From Bradyrhizobium sp. SK17 (GTDB lineage Bacteria; Pseudomonadota; Alphaproteobacteria; Rhizobiales; Xanthobacteraceae), in assembly GCF_002831585.1 (NCBI RefSeq), contig NZ_CP025113.1, forward strand, positions 868,001 through 932,000: DNA of 64,000 nt. Reading direction: 5' to 3'. A program made the position numbers and the translations under genes. The notes under the pieces are model-generated. The model ran no database searches. It was not told where the DNA came from and saw nothing but the letters and a program-made list of their open reading frames with translations. This document shows, in pieces, positions 17,541-26,829 of this stretch (its first letter is position 1; every line of letters begins with the position of its first letter).

Positions 17541-17622
17541 CACATCCTCCCGGGAGGGAGTGCCACCTTGCCCGGATTGGCAGGTTGGCGTTGGGCGTCG
17601 CCCCAACTCTTGATGCGAGTGG
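17541..17622 (-). promoter_or_regulatory. Structured metA leader, candidate SAM-clan riboswitch
   Basis: Read on the minus strand, CGCATC (from 17617) can pair with GATGTG near 17541-17546 to close a domain. Inside it are AAGAG, a hairpin at 17590-17607 (GTTGGG ... CCCAAC), GCCAACC followed by a TGCC ... GGCA stem, AAGGTGGCAC, and a CTCCC/GGGAG stem. This order recalls the SAM-I/SAM-IV riboswitch clan (AAGAG, GCAACC, AAGGUGC), but the 5' arm is much shorter than in SAM-I. It does not match the SAM-II consensus that is usual for alphaproteobacterial metA. The call is an inference from pattern and gene context. Confidence 0.4.
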
Positions 17623-17751
17623 AACGCTAGCACGCGGGTATGCCGCGATGCAATTATTCCGCCTCCAAACCGATGCGAGGAGCGATGCCGGCATCGCTCC
17701 TCGCATCGACGAAAGCCTCATGGCGAAGCGGGCTTCGCGACCGATGCAGCC

Positions 17752-18864
17752 TTACCGCGCACCGAAGGTGATCTTGCCGAACAGCGCCTTCTGCGTCGAC
17801 GGCTGCGAGCGCCAGTATTGCGGCGGTGCCGAGACCTCGCCGCCGAGTTCGGCGGCGGCGTGCCAGCCCCAGCGCGGGTCGTAGAGCATGCCGCGGGCGA
17901 GCGCCACCATGTCGGCCTTGCCTGACACGACGATCTCCTCGGCCTGCTTGGCTTCGGTGATCAGGCCGACCGCCATCGTGGTGACGCCGGTCGCCTCCTT
18001 CACCGCCTGCGCCGCCGGCACCTGGTAGCCCGGCCCGAGCTGGATCTTCTGCAACGGCGAGACGCCGCCCGACGAGACGTCCATCCAGTCGACGCCGCGC
18101 TTCTTCAGCTCTTTGGTGAATTCGATGGTCTGCGCGACGTCCCAGCCGCCCTCGACCCAGTCGGTCGCCGAGACCCGGACGCCGACCGGCTTGCGATCCG
18201 GAAATGCAGCACGCACGGCGTCGAACACTTCCAGCGGAAAGCGCATCCGGTTCTCGAGCGAGCCGCCATACTGGTCGGTGCGCTTGTTGGCGAGAGGCGA
18301 CAGGAACTGGTGCAGCAGATAGCCGTGCGCGCCGTGCAGTTCGAGCGCGTCGATGCCGAGCCGGTCAGCGCGCTTCGCGGCAGCGACGAATGCTTCGCGG
18401 ATGCGCTTCAGGCCGGTATCATCGAGCGCCACCGGCGCGGCCTCGCCGTCCTTATGCGGGACGGCGGATGGCGCCACCGTCTGCCAGCCGCCTTCGGCGA
18501 TCGGGATCAACTGTCCGCCCTCCCAGGGACGCTGGCTGGAGGCCTTGCGGCCGGCATGAGCGAGCTGCATCGCGACCGCAGCCTTCGAATGCTTGCGCAC
18601 CGAGGCCAGGATCGGCTTCAGCGCCGCCTCGTTGGCATCGCTGTAAAGGCCGAGGCAGCCCGGCGTGATCCGCCCGATATCCTCGACATGGGTGGCCTCG
18701 ATGCAGAACATCGCAGCTCCCGACAGCGCCAGCGTGTTGATGTGGGTGAAGTGCCAGTCATTGGCCGAACCGTCGTCGGCCGAATACTGGCACATCGGCG
18801 AAACCATGATGCGATTGGAGAGCTTGAGGCCGCGCAGTTCGATCGGAGAGAACAGGGTGCTCAT
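17752..18864 (-). CDS. NADH:flavin oxidoreductase, Old Yellow Enzyme family (YqjM-like)
   Basis: This 370-residue protein begins MSTLFSPIELRGLKLSNRI and has VSPMCQYSADDG with the YqjM-type cysteine. HGAHGYLLHQFLSPLANKRT carries the active-site region, NRMRFPLEVFDAVR follows, and VALARGMLYDPRWGWHAA is the C-terminal FMN-binding part. It reduces activated C=C bonds (enones, quinones, nitro compounds) with NAD(P)H in the cytoplasm. It lies upstream of metA on the same strand, about 280 bases from the metA ATG, and is probably a separate transcript. Confidence 0.92.
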   Translation of the reverse strand: MSTLFSPIELRGLKLSNRIMVSPMCQYSADDGSANDWHFTHINTLALSGAAMFCIEATHVEDIGRITPGCLGLYSDANEAALKPILASVRKHSKAAVAMQLAHAGRKASSQRPWEGGQLIPIAEGGWQTVAPSAVPHKDGEAAPVALDDTGLKRIREAFVAAAKRADRLGIDALELHGAHGYLLHQFLSPLANKRTDQYGGSLENRMRFPLEVFDAVRAAFPDRKPVGVRVSATDWVEGGWDVAQTIEFTKELKKRGVDWMDVSSGGVSPLQKIQLGPGYQVPAAQAVKEATGVTTMAVGLITEAKQAEEIVVSGKADMVALARGMLYDPRWGWHAAAELGGEVSAPPQYWRSQPSTQKALFGKITFGAR

Positions 18865-18992
18865 GCGGGGATATCCGGGATCGGGGGAAAGGCGCCGTTA
18901 ACATAGGGGCCGCCCGGTCGATCACCAACAGGCAGGAGCCGCGGAGAGGCCGGGACGCAGAGCAGCAATGCTCTGACGCCGTTGCCCGCGGA

Positions 18993-20087
18993 TCATTCCA
19001 CCAGCGTGAATTGCAGCAGCAGATTGCGCTGGATCAGGGAGAAATTGTCATCGGAGATCATGGTCAGCACGGTCTCTCCCTCGTCGGTGACATGGGCATC
19101 GATGCCTTCCATATTGTCGATCTCGTTGCCGAGATCGGCGTTGAAGATCGCCGGTCCATCGACCAGGGCACCCGGCGCGATGTCCGACAATGCGAGGCGG
19201 CGGATGCGGATGCCGACGCCGCCGATCCAGGAGAATTTCCGCTCCAGGATCAAGAGATCGCCAGAGCGCAGAAGCACCGCGTCGCTGATGTCGAAATTGT
19301 CGGTGCGGCGAACGCTGAACTGACCCGGCGTCTTGCCGCCGACCAGGAAGGCGATCAGGTTGCCGCTGGCATCGAGGCCCCGCTCGGACAGTGCGATCAG
19401 CGTGCCGGCAAGCGGTTGAACGTTGGCCATCGTCTTGGGAACGAAGACCAGCGCCTCCAGCCCCTTGTTGTTGGGAAGCTTGCGCGCCGCCGCCGGCAGC
19501 GGCACCACCTCGCCGCGCGAGCGGGTGAAGCCTTTGGAGAAATCGTAGCGCAGCACCTGGTTGACCCGCTCGAGCCCGACATAGGCGATCGAGCCGTCGA
19601 GCGCGAGCGATTCCGAATCGAACCAGCCCCTGTTGACTGTGATCGGCCTGCCATCTGCGCCGAGCAGCGGTGCAGCCTCGACGTCACCCAGCCCGACCAT
19701 CTCCCGGCCGCGATAGACGATGCGGCCGGTGAGCCAGCTACCGCGATCGCTGACCGCGATGAAGCGCTCACCCCTGGGATCGAGGCGCAACGCCGAGTAG
19801 CCGCCGAAACCTGCGAACGACGAGGTCAGGATCAGGCCGCTGCGAAATTCCAGCGCACCGAACCGCACCCGCGAACGATCGCGGATATCGAATGAGGCCA
19901 GCGGCCGGGCCTTGACCTCGATCGAAACGGGTTCGTTGACGCGGGACGCACTCGGACCGGCGGCTGGTCTCGGCGGCAATGGAGGCTGCGTCGCGTTTTG
20001 CGCCTGCGCGAGACGCGGCAATGCCGCGACCGACAGCCCCGCCGCCATATCTCTCAGGAAATGGCGGCGGCTAGAATGTGAGCGCAT
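18993..20087 (-). CDS. Exported esterase-like/phytase-like beta-propeller protein
   Basis: This 364-residue protein starts with a Tat-type signal (SSRRHFLRDMAAGLSVAALP, cleavage after AQA). The rest matches the esterase-like activity of phytase family. Examples are SDRGSWLTGRIVYRGREMVG, NRGWFDSESLALDG, NNKGLEALVF, SERGLDASGNLIAFLVGG and NMEGIDAHVTDEGETVLTMI, which are propeller blades with acidic metal-binding residues. The likely role is a periplasmic phosphoesterase or sugar-phosphate hydrolase. Its ATG lies 3 bases after the cobT stop, so it is the last gene of the cobS-GNAT-cobT operon, although no direct link to cobalamin is known. Confidence 0.85.
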   Translation of the reverse strand: MRSHSSRRHFLRDMAAGLSVAALPRLAQAQNATQPPLPPRPAAGPSASRVNEPVSIEVKARPLASFDIRDRSRVRFGALEFRSGLILTSSFAGFGGYSALRLDPRGERFIAVSDRGSWLTGRIVYRGREMVGLGDVEAAPLLGADGRPITVNRGWFDSESLALDGSIAYVGLERVNQVLRYDFSKGFTRSRGEVVPLPAAARKLPNNKGLEALVFVPKTMANVQPLAGTLIALSERGLDASGNLIAFLVGGKTPGQFSVRRTDNFDISDAVLLRSGDLLILERKFSWIGGVGIRIRRLALSDIAPGALVDGPAIFNADLGNEIDNMEGIDAHVTDEGETVLTMISDDNFSLIQRNLLLQFTLVE

Positions 20088-20090
20088 GTC

Positions 20091-21989
20091 TCACGAGTGG
20101 AGGCGGCGCCGGGTGCCCGGGGCGGGCGCAGAGCCGTGGGTCTCGCTGAACAGCTCGGCGAGCTTTTCGGTGATGGCACCGCCAAGCTCTTCGGCGTCCA
20201 CGATGGTGACGGCACGGCGATAATAGCGCGTCACGTCGTGGCCGATGCCGATCGCGATCAGTTCGACCGGCGAGCGGGTCTCGATCTCCTCGATAATGTG
20301 ACGCAGATGCCGCTCGAGATAATTGCCGGGATTGACCGACAACGTGGAATCGTCCACCGGCGCACCGTCGGAGATCATCATCAGGATGCGGCGCTGCTCG
20401 GGACGCGCCAGCAGGCGCTTGTGCGCCCAGTCCAGCGCCTCGCCGTCGATGTTTTCCTTGAGCAGACCCTCGCGCATCATCAGGCCGAGATTCTTGCGCG
20501 CACGCCGCCATGGCGCATCGGCCGATTTGTAGATGATGTGGCGCAGGTCGTTGAGGCGGCCCGGATTGGCCGGCTTGCCGGCGGCAAGCCACGCCTCGCG
20601 CGACTGCCCGCCCTTCCAGGCGCGGGTGGTGAAGCCCAGGATCTCGACCTTGACGCCGCAGCGCTCCAGCGTGCGCGCCAGGATGTCGGCGCAGGTGGCC
20701 GCGACCGTAATCGGGCGGCCACGCATCGAGCCGGAGTTGTCCAGCAGCAGCGTCACCACGGTGTCGCGGAAGGTCGCCTCCTTCTCGTGCATGAAGGACA
20801 GCGGGTGATAGGGATCGGTGACGACGCGCGACAGCCGCGCCGGATCGAGGATGCCCTCTTCGAGGTCGAACTCCCAGGCGCGATTCTGCTGCGCCATCAG
20901 GCGGCGCTGCAGGCGGTTGGCGAGCCGCGCCACGATACCCTGCAAATGCGCGAGCTGCTTGTCGAGATAGGAGCGCAGCCGCTCCAGCTCGTCATGATCG
21001 CAGAGATCCTCGGCCGCGATCACCTCGTCGAATTTCGGCGCGAAGGCATGATACTCCGGACCGCGCGGCTCGTTCTGGCCGCGCGAATTCGGCCGCGTCG
21101 CCTCGCCCGGCGTCTCGTCGTCGCCGAGTTCGCCGTCGTCGAACGTATCAGACGTGGAGGCCTGCGCGCTTTCCATCGCGCTCTCGCTCATCTCCTCCGC
21201 GGTGGTCTGCGCCTGGTCGGCGCTCATCTCCTGCGCGGCATCGGAATCGGGCGAGCCTTCGGCGCCGGACTGATCGCTCTCGCCGTCCTGGTTCTCGTCC
21301 TGGTCGTCGTCATCGTCGGAATCCATGTTGCGGTCGTCGCCGAGATCGAGCGCCGACAGCAGATCATGGACGAGGTCGCCGAACCGGGCCTGGTCCTCGG
21401 TGAAGCGGCTGAGCTTGTCGAGCCGCGAGCCGATCTTGTCCTCCAGCAACGGACGCCAGAGATCGACCATCTTCTTCGCGGCGGCGGGCGGAGCGAGGCC
21501 GGTGAGGCGCTCGCGCACCAGCATCGCCAGCGCATCCGACAGCGGCGCATCGGCGCGATCGGTGATTTCGTCATACTTGCCGCGATGGAAATGGTCGTCG
21601 AGCATCGCGGTCAGGTTCTTCGCCACACCCGCCATCCGCCGCGAGCCGATCGCCTCGACACGCGCCTGCTCGACCGCTTCGAACACGCCGCGCGCCTGCG
21701 GATTGCCGGGCATCAGCTTGCGATGCACCTTGGGATCGTGACAGGCGATCTTGAGCGCGATCGAATCGGCGTGGCCGCGCACGATCGCCGCATCGCGCTT
21801 GGTCATCTTGCGCGCCGGCTCCGGCAGCCGCGCCTTGCCGGGCGCGAGCCCGGGACGCTCGGCGGCGAACGAGACCTCGAGCTCCGGCTTCTTGGCGATC
21901 GCCTTCAGGCACGCCGACACCGAGCGCTTGAACGGCTCGGTCGGTGCTTCCTTCGACCCGGGACGGAATTTGATGTTGGAGGTTGTCAT
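20091..21989 (-). CDS. cobT: Cobaltochelatase subunit CobT
   Basis: This 632-residue protein begins [20 protein letters not shown]. It has the N-terminal CobT domain, a highly acidic low-complexity linker (about residues 215-320, D/E/S-rich) and a C-terminal vWA domain with the MIDAS motif [13 protein letters not shown]. With CobS and CobN it inserts cobalt into hydrogenobyrinate a,c-diamide in aerobic cobalamin synthesis. The ATG at 21989 overlaps the GNAT stop (ATGA), which supports translational coupling and this start over the frame's upstream codon at 22007. CobN is not in the window. Confidence 0.96.
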   Translation of the reverse strand: MTTSNIKFRPGSKEAPTEPFKRSVSACLKAIAKKPELEVSFAAERPGLAPGKARLPEPARKMTKRDAAIVRGHADSIALKIACHDPKVHRKLMPGNPQARGVFEAVEQARVEAIGSRRMAGVAKNLTAMLDDHFHRGKYDEITDRADAPLSDALAMLVRERLTGLAPPAAAKKMVDLWRPLLEDKIGSRLDKLSRFTEDQARFGDLVHDLLSALDLGDDRNMDSDDDDDQDENQDGESDQSGAEGSPDSDAAQEMSADQAQTTAEEMSESAMESAQASTSDTFDDGELGDDETPGEATRPNSRGQNEPRGPEYHAFAPKFDEVIAAEDLCDHDELERLRSYLDKQLAHLQGIVARLANRLQRRLMAQQNRAWEFDLEEGILDPARLSRVVTDPYHPLSFMHEKEATFRDTVVTLLLDNSGSMRGRPITVAATCADILARTLERCGVKVEILGFTTRAWKGGQSREAWLAAGKPANPGRLNDLRHIIYKSADAPWRRARKNLGLMMREGLLKENIDGEALDWAHKRLLARPEQRRILMMISDGAPVDDSTLSVNPGNYLERHLRHIIEEIETRSPVELIAIGIGHDVTRYYRRAVTIVDAEELGGAITEKLAELFSETHGSAPAPGTRRRLHS

Positions 21990-22396
21990 AGCGATTTCGT
22001 AAACCAATGGCGCGTGACGCCACCGGGATATCCCTCAATCGAACCGAACTCTTTATATCCGTTGGCGCGGTAGAAGCCCGGCGCCTGGAAGTTCATCGTA
22101 TCCACGTAGGATTGCGTCGCTCCGAAGCGCCGCGCCTCGTCCTCGATCGCCTTGATCAGCTTGGCGCCGAAGCCCTTGCTGCGAAACCTCTGCTCCAGCC
22201 AGAACAACTGGATGAACAACACCGCTGTCCAGACCTCGCCGACGACGCCGCCGACGATCTCGTCACCCTGGCGCAGCGAGATGGCGAAGCGCTTGTACTT
22301 CTGCTTCCCCATCTTCTCGTTGTTGTAGCGGAGCAATCCGCCGAGCACCGCTTTCTTCGTCTGTGTGACTGTGCGCTCGACGGAGAGTTTCGGCAT
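21986..22396 (-). CDS. GNAT family N-acetyltransferase between cobS and cobT
   Basis: This 136-residue protein has the GNAT core. [20 protein letters not shown] forms beta strands, [20 protein letters not shown] is the acetyl-CoA-binding motif A (R-x-x-G-x-G/A), and [20 protein letters not shown] is motif B. It starts 3 bases after the cobS stop and overlaps cobT by 4 bases, so it is tightly embedded in the cobaltochelatase operon. Its substrate is unknown. A role in modifying a cobalamin enzyme or the corrin pathway is only suggested by position. Confidence 0.88.
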   Translation of the reverse strand: MPKLSVERTVTQTKKAVLGGLLRYNNEKMGKQKYKRFAISLRQGDEIVGGVVGEVWTAVLFIQLFWLEQRFRSKGFGAKLIKAIEDEARRFGATQSYVDTMNFQAPGFYRANGYKEFGSIEGYPGGVTRHWFTKSL

Positions 22397-22399
22397 GGA

Positions 22400-23398
22400 C
22401 TAGCTGAGCGCCACGTTGACCGAGGATTCCGGCAGCTCGACGTTGAAGCAGCGCTGGTAGAACTCGGCCACGAGCGGCCGCTCCAGCTCGTCGCACTTGT
22501 TGAGGAAGGTGACGCGGAACGCGAAGCCGATGTCGCTGAAGATATCGGCGTTCTCGGCCCAGGTGATCACCGTGCGCGGGCTCATCACCGTCGACAGATC
22601 GCCATTGGCGAAGGCGTTGCGGGTCAGATCCGCGAGCCGCACCATCTTGTTGACGATGTCGCGGCCTTCCTGGGTGCGATAGTGCTTCGCCTTGGCCAGC
22701 ACGATCTCCACTTCCTCGTCATGGGCGAGGTAGTTCAGCGTGGTGACGATCGACCAGCGGTCCATCTGGCCCTGGTTGATCTGCTGGGTGCCGTGATAGA
22801 GGCCCGATGTGTCGCCGAGGCCGACCGTGTTGGCGGTCGAGAACAGGCGGAACGCCGGATGCGGCTTGATCACCTTGTTCTGGTCGAGCAGCGTCAGGCG
22901 GCCGGAGACTTCCAGCACGCGCTGGATCACGAACATCACGTCCGGGCGGCCGGCGTCATACTCGTCGAACACAAGCGCGATATTGTGCTGCAACGCCCAA
23001 GGCAGGATGCCGTCGCGGAATTCGGTGACCTGCTTGCCGTCCTTGACCACGATCGCGTCCTTGCCGACGAGGTCGATACGGCTGATGTGGCTGTCGAGGT
23101 TGACGCGGACGCAAGGCCAGTTGAGCCGGGCCGCGACCTGCTCGATATGGGTCGACTTGCCGGTGCCGTGATAGCCGGTGACCATCACGCGGCGGTTCTT
23201 GGCGAAGCCGGCAAGGATCGCGAGCGTGGTGGCGCGGTCGAAGCGATAGTCGCTGTCGACCTCAGGCACGTGCGGATCGACTTCGGAATAGGCGGGAACT
23301 TCCAGGTCGCTATCGATCCCGAACACCTGCCGGACCGACACCTTCATGTCGGGCAAGCCGACGGGTTCCTGATTCTTGGTCTGGACGGCGGTCGTCAT
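22400..23398 (-). CDS. cobS: Cobaltochelatase subunit CobS
   Basis: This 332-residue AAA+ protein has the Walker [15 protein letters not shown], the Walker [14 protein letters not shown], sensor-1 [20 protein letters not shown] and the GQMDRWSIV region. It matches CobS in length and order of motifs. It forms the ATPase complex with CobT that drives cobalt chelation by CobN. GGAGGATGA precedes the ATG, a strong ribosome site. It is the first gene of the four-gene operon. I see no cobalamin riboswitch in the 290 bases upstream. Confidence 0.97.
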   Translation of the reverse strand: MTTAVQTKNQEPVGLPDMKVSVRQVFGIDSDLEVPAYSEVDPHVPEVDSDYRFDRATTLAILAGFAKNRRVMVTGYHGTGKSTHIEQVAARLNWPCVRVNLDSHISRIDLVGKDAIVVKDGKQVTEFRDGILPWALQHNIALVFDEYDAGRPDVMFVIQRVLEVSGRLTLLDQNKVIKPHPAFRLFSTANTVGLGDTSGLYHGTQQINQGQMDRWSIVTTLNYLAHDEEVEIVLAKAKHYRTQEGRDIVNKMVRLADLTRNAFANGDLSTVMSPRTVITWAENADIFSDIGFAFRVTFLNKCDELERPLVAEFYQRCFNVELPESSVNVALS

Positions 23399-23692
23399 TC
23401 ATCCTCCGAGGTCCCGGGCATTCCCGAAACCAGATTGATCGTTTGGCTGCGGATTGGGTGCTAAACGCCAGCCTAGCAGAGAGCAACGGTCGGCAGAAGC
23501 CCGAGGGCCAATCAAAGTTCCGTTGTTCTATCATGAAGATAGGGCCGGCGTTCGGTTTTTGGAGGGCTGCCCTGCGAATCGCGCCGTACTTTTGTCCGAT
23601 CGACGCCGACGCCTGACCGGAACCAGGCACTTTTCACCCCTGACCCGAGTTGTTAGGTCTGACACCCACACGCACGCCGCCACAGGAATCTT

Positions 23693-24355
23693 GTGACTTC
23701 ATTCCTCGATCCCCTGATCACATTCGTTTCGGCCCATGCCTGGCTCGCCTATCTGACGCTGTTTCTGGCTGCCCTGCTGGAGGCCGTGCCGGTGGTCGGC
23801 TCGCTGGTGCCGGGCTCGACCATCATCCTGGCGCTGAGCGCGCTGGTGCCCGGCGGCGAATTGAAGCTGTGGCCGGTGCTGGCCGCCGCAGCCGCCGGCG
23901 CAATGCTTGGTGACGGCACCGCCTACCTGATCGGCTATCGCAGCCAGCGCGAGATCCTGTCGGCCTGGCCGCTGTCCAATTATCCGCGGGTGGTGGCGCA
24001 GAGCGAGGCCTTCTTCAACCGCTGGGGCGTGCTGGCGGTGTTCTTCGCCCGCTTCGTGCCGCCGATCCGCGCCTTCGTACCGCTCACGGCGGGCGCGCTC
24101 GACATGCCGCCACAGCGCTTCTACGCGGTCAACATCCCCGCGATCCTGCTCTGGGCGCCGGCGCATGTGCTGCCCGGCGTGCTCGCGGTCACCGCGCTGC
24201 ATGACTATGCCGGCCTGCCGCACCACGAGCATGTCGGCAAGCACCTGTGGATGTTCGCGGTGGCGGGCTGTGCCGTGATCCTGGCGCTCGCGGTCTGGAC
24301 CATCCGCCGCCGGCATGGCGGCGGCCTGATCGAAACCGCCAAGCCGACGAAATAG
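23693..24355 (+). CDS. DedA/VTT family membrane protein
   Basis: This 220-residue protein starts at GTG 23693, with AGGAA at 23684-23688 as ribosome site. It has the DedA pattern. A first membrane segment is followed by the re-entrant region LEAVPVVGSLVPGSTIIL, then GDGTAYLIGYRSQRE, and the conserved motif FFARFVPPIRAFVPLTAG. About five hydrophobic segments follow in total, ending in a basic tail. DedA proteins are proposed lipid scramblases and proton-motive-force-dependent transporters in the inner membrane. Its stop lies 1 base before the end of the opposing citrate-synthase-like gene. Confidence 0.92.
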   Translation: MTSFLDPLITFVSAHAWLAYLTLFLAALLEAVPVVGSLVPGSTIILALSALVPGGELKLWPVLAAAAAGAMLGDGTAYLIGYRSQREILSAWPLSNYPRVVAQSEAFFNRWGVLAVFFARFVPPIRAFVPLTAGALDMPPQRFYAVNIPAILLWAPAHVLPGVLAVTALHDYAGLPHHEHVGKHLWMFAVAGCAVILALAVWTIRRRHGGGLIETAKPTK

Positions 24356-25579
24356 CTAGATGCTGTTGGTCGCGCCGGCCCGCCCCGGCGCCGGACCGAC
24401 ATAGCGGGCACGAGGCCTGATCAGCCTGCCGAGCGCGAGCTGCTCGCTGGCATGCGCGATCCATCCGACGCTGCGGGCCATCGCGAACAGCGCGAGCTCG
24501 CTGCCTGCCGGCATCCGCAGCGCATGCACCAGCACCGCCAGCGCGTAATCGATGTTGACGAACTCGCCGGTCGCCTCCGCGATCCGCTCCGGCACCTCCC
24601 GGGTGAATTTGCGCGGCGCACCGGCCCGCGTCAGCGCCTCGAGCAGCGAGATCGCGCGCGGATCGCCCTTCTTGTAGACGCCGTGGCCGAAGCCGGCGAA
24701 GCGCTCACCAAGCGCGACGCGCTCACGGACCACAGGCGCTACGTCGTTGTCGAGCATCGTCTTGACCAGGCGCGAGGCGAGCACGCCGGCGCCGCCGTGC
24801 ATCGGCCCTTTCAGCGCGACGAGGCCTGCGATCACCGCGTCGTACAGATTGAGCCCGGTCGATGCCGCGCAACGCGCGGTGAAGGTGGAGGCATTCAATT
24901 CATGATCGGCGAGCAGCACCAGTGCGCGGCGGATCAGGTCGGGCGCATGCTTGTTGTCGGCCGCCCACACCCGCGCCACCTGCTGATGCAGCGGTTCGGC
25001 CGACGGCACGGCGTTGAGCATGGTCGCGACCAGCAGCCGCAAGATCCGCCCGCCAACCATGGCGCGGCCGTCGGGCGCGCGGGTGAAGGCGCCGGGATCG
25101 GCACTTGCCGCGAGCGCCAGCACGGCGACGGTGCGGTCGATCGGCTGCGCCCGCCGCGCCGCCTCCGCGATCGCGCGCATTTCATCGGAGACGTGCGGAC
25201 AATTGTCGGGGACGAACGGATCGACGCCGGTGACGTCCCACAGCAGCGTCGCGGTGTGCTCCAGCGTATCCCGTTCAGCGAGATCGACGCAGTTCACACC
25301 GCGATAGATCGGGCCTTGCTCGGTGATGGTGGCGATCGCCGAATCCATCACCGGCAGTTCGGCGTCGAAATTGCGGAACCCGCGCGGCTCCGGCGACGGC
25401 ACACGGCGCTCCTTCAGGCCCCTGATGTCCTCGGCACGGTAGCGGTGGCTGCGCGAATCCGGCGACGGCTCGGAGCGGATCAACCCGCGGCTGACATAGG
25501 CATAGAGGGTCGCCGGCGAGATCGCGAGCTCGGCGGCGGCTTCTCGGGCAGAGAGGTAAAGCTCGGCGGATTTTTTCAT
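24356..25579 (-). CDS. Citrate-synthase-like protein with N-terminal MerR/HTH_17-type DNA-binding domain
   Basis: From ATG 25579 the protein has 407 residues. Residues about 5-55 form a helix-turn-helix of MerR/excisionase type (YLSAREAAAELAISPATLYA then YVSRGLIRSEP). The rest is citrate synthase. The three catalytic positions are visible: His in LLADHELNAST, His in GPMHGGAG with GFGHGVYKKGDPRA, and Asp in NIDYALAVLVH. The protein could be an enzyme, a citrate or acyl-CoA-sensing transcription factor, or both. It diverges from a second citrate synthase gene, with palindromes 2-28 bases upstream of its ATG, so autoregulation is plausible. Confidence 0.85.
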   Translation of the reverse strand: MKKSAELYLSAREAAAELAISPATLYAYVSRGLIRSEPSPDSRSHRYRAEDIRGLKERRVPSPEPRGFRNFDAELPVMDSAIATITEQGPIYRGVNCVDLAERDTLEHTATLLWDVTGVDPFVPDNCPHVSDEMRAIAEAARRAQPIDRTVAVLALAASADPGAFTRAPDGRAMVGGRILRLLVATMLNAVPSAEPLHQQVARVWAADNKHAPDLIRRALVLLADHELNASTFTARCAASTGLNLYDAVIAGLVALKGPMHGGAGVLASRLVKTMLDNDVAPVVRERVALGERFAGFGHGVYKKGDPRAISLLEALTRAGAPRKFTREVPERIAEATGEFVNIDYALAVLVHALRMPAGSELALFAMARSVGWIAHASEQLALGRLIRPRARYVGPAPGRAGATNSI

Positions 25580-25580
25580 A

Positions 25581-25607
25581 TTGATTGATATAATCAAGAT
25601 TGATCAA
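25581..25607. promoter_or_regulatory. Palindromic operator between the divergent citrate synthase genes
   Basis: The 27 bases contain TTGAT, then the perfect inverted repeat TTGATATAATCAA (25585-25597), then the palindrome TTGATCAA (25600-25607). They lie directly upstream of the ATG of the HTH-citrate synthase gene and about 50-75 bases before the divergent gene. This is a likely binding site for the fused HTH domain. Confidence 0.55.
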
Positions 25608-25655
25608 CTCGTCGAGAGGCCCGACCTTTGCGGTGTGAAGCAAGGAGATCGGGCC

Positions 25656-26750
25656 ATGAACATGATTCTCACCAAGAGCCAGATCGGTCTGGACGGCGTT
25701 CCCGCCGCCGAGACCGTGTTGAGCCATGTCGACGGCGAGCGCGGCGAACTGATCATCGCCGGCGAGCACGTCGCCAACCTCGCGGGCAAGTCGAGCTTCG
25801 AGGGCGTTACCGCGCGGCTGTGGAACGGCGCCACCGGCAAGTCGCTGAGCGAAGCCAATGTCCGCGCCAGCCTCGGGGCCGCCCGCGAACGCGCCTTCGC
25901 CCGGCTGCCGGACCTGCTGCCGGCGACCCGCGGCATGTCGATCGTCGACGGCTTCCGTGCCGCCATCGCGGGATTGCGCGGCGAGAACGGGCTGGAGCAC
26001 GAGGCAACCATTGTCGGCGCCTTCCCGGTGATCGCCGGCGCCCTGGTCCAGCGCGCCAGGGGGCATGATCCGATCGCGCCGGAGGCGAATGCGAGCCACG
26101 CCGCCGATACGCTGCGGATGCTGCTGGGTCACACGGCCGAGCCGCGCGAAGCTGCCGCGCTCGATGCTTATTTCGTCACGGTCTGCGATCACGGCATGAA
26201 TGCATCGACCTTCACCACGCGGGTGATCGCCTCGACGCAGGCCGACCTGTTCGCGGCCATCACCGGCGGCTATTGCGCGCTGACTGGCCCGCTGCATGGC
26301 GGCGCGCCGGAGCCGGTGCTGGAGATGCTGGACGCGATCGGCACGCGGGAGCGCATCAAGCCCTGGGTCGACGGCGCGCTGGCGCATGGCGAACGGCTGA
26401 TGGGCTTCGGCCACCGCGTCTATCGCGTGCGCGACCCGCGGGCCGACGTGCTGAAGGTCGCAATCGAGCGACTGGAAGCCAGTGGTGCCGACCTGCCATT
26501 CGCCGGCGAGGTCGAAGCCTATATCCGCGAGGCGTTGCGGAAGAAGAATCCGGAGCGGCCGCTCGAGACCAATGTCGAGTTCTTCACCGCGATCCTGCTC
26601 GACGCCCTGAAGATCCCACGACAGGCGTTCACGCCGATCTTCGCCGTGGCCCGCGCCGCCGGCTGGACCGCGCACGCGCTCGAGCAGCGCCGCACCGGGC
26701 GGCTGATCCGGCCGAGCTCGTCCTATGTCGGGGCAGTGCCGAAGGGCTGA
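25656..26750 (+). CDS. Citrate synthase/2-methylcitrate synthase family protein
   Basis: From ATG 25656 (AAGGAG 8 bases upstream) the protein has 364 residues without a DNA-binding domain. It has CDHGMNASTFTTRVIAST, TGPLHGGAPEPVLEMLD and GFGHRVYRVRDPRADVLK, so both catalytic histidines and the substrate arginines are present. The third catalytic position, normally Asp in an N-V/I-D-[FY] motif, reads NVEFFTAILL, that is Glu. It may still be active, since related citrate synthases vary here, but this is unproven. It is divergent from its HTH-fused paralogue. Confidence 0.88.
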   Translation: MNMILTKSQIGLDGVPAAETVLSHVDGERGELIIAGEHVANLAGKSSFEGVTARLWNGATGKSLSEANVRASLGAARERAFARLPDLLPATRGMSIVDGFRAAIAGLRGENGLEHEATIVGAFPVIAGALVQRARGHDPIAPEANASHAADTLRMLLGHTAEPREAAALDAYFVTVCDHGMNASTFTTRVIASTQADLFAAITGGYCALTGPLHGGAPEPVLEMLDAIGTRERIKPWVDGALAHGERLMGFGHRVYRVRDPRADVLKVAIERLEASGADLPFAGEVEAYIREALRKKNPERPLETNVEFFTAILLDALKIPRQAFTPIFAVARAAGWTAHALEQRRTGRLIRPSSSYVGAVPKG

Positions 26751-26789
26751 AACAGCGGAAAACATGCGGCGGCGGAGCCACGAACTCCG

Positions 26790-26819
26790 CCGTCGTCCCT
26801 GCGAACGCAGGGGCGACGG
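26790..26819. terminator. Hairpin between convergent genes
   Basis: A 13-bp stem with one mismatch (CCGTCGTCCCTGC, loop GAAC, GCAGGGGCGACGG) lies between the citrate synthase stop and the end of the DnaJ-like gene. It may end transcription from either side. It also resembles one arm of the GTCCCGGC repeat family, so it may be a repeat remnant. Confidence 0.45.
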
Positions 26820-26829
26820 AAGTGCGAAC

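Noticed and set aside
17475..17640. SAM-II riboswitch before metA
   Set aside because: The SAM-II consensus core (GGUGAUUUG and AAACAAGUCGCUAAA-like parts) is absent.
20097..22073. 658-codon plus-strand open frame
   Set aside because: It is antisense to cobT, which is supported by MIDAS and length; the plus frame is a shadow.
23399..23692. Cobalamin riboswitch before cobS
   Set aside because: I looked for a B12-box-like GCCACUG and the conserved stems and saw none.
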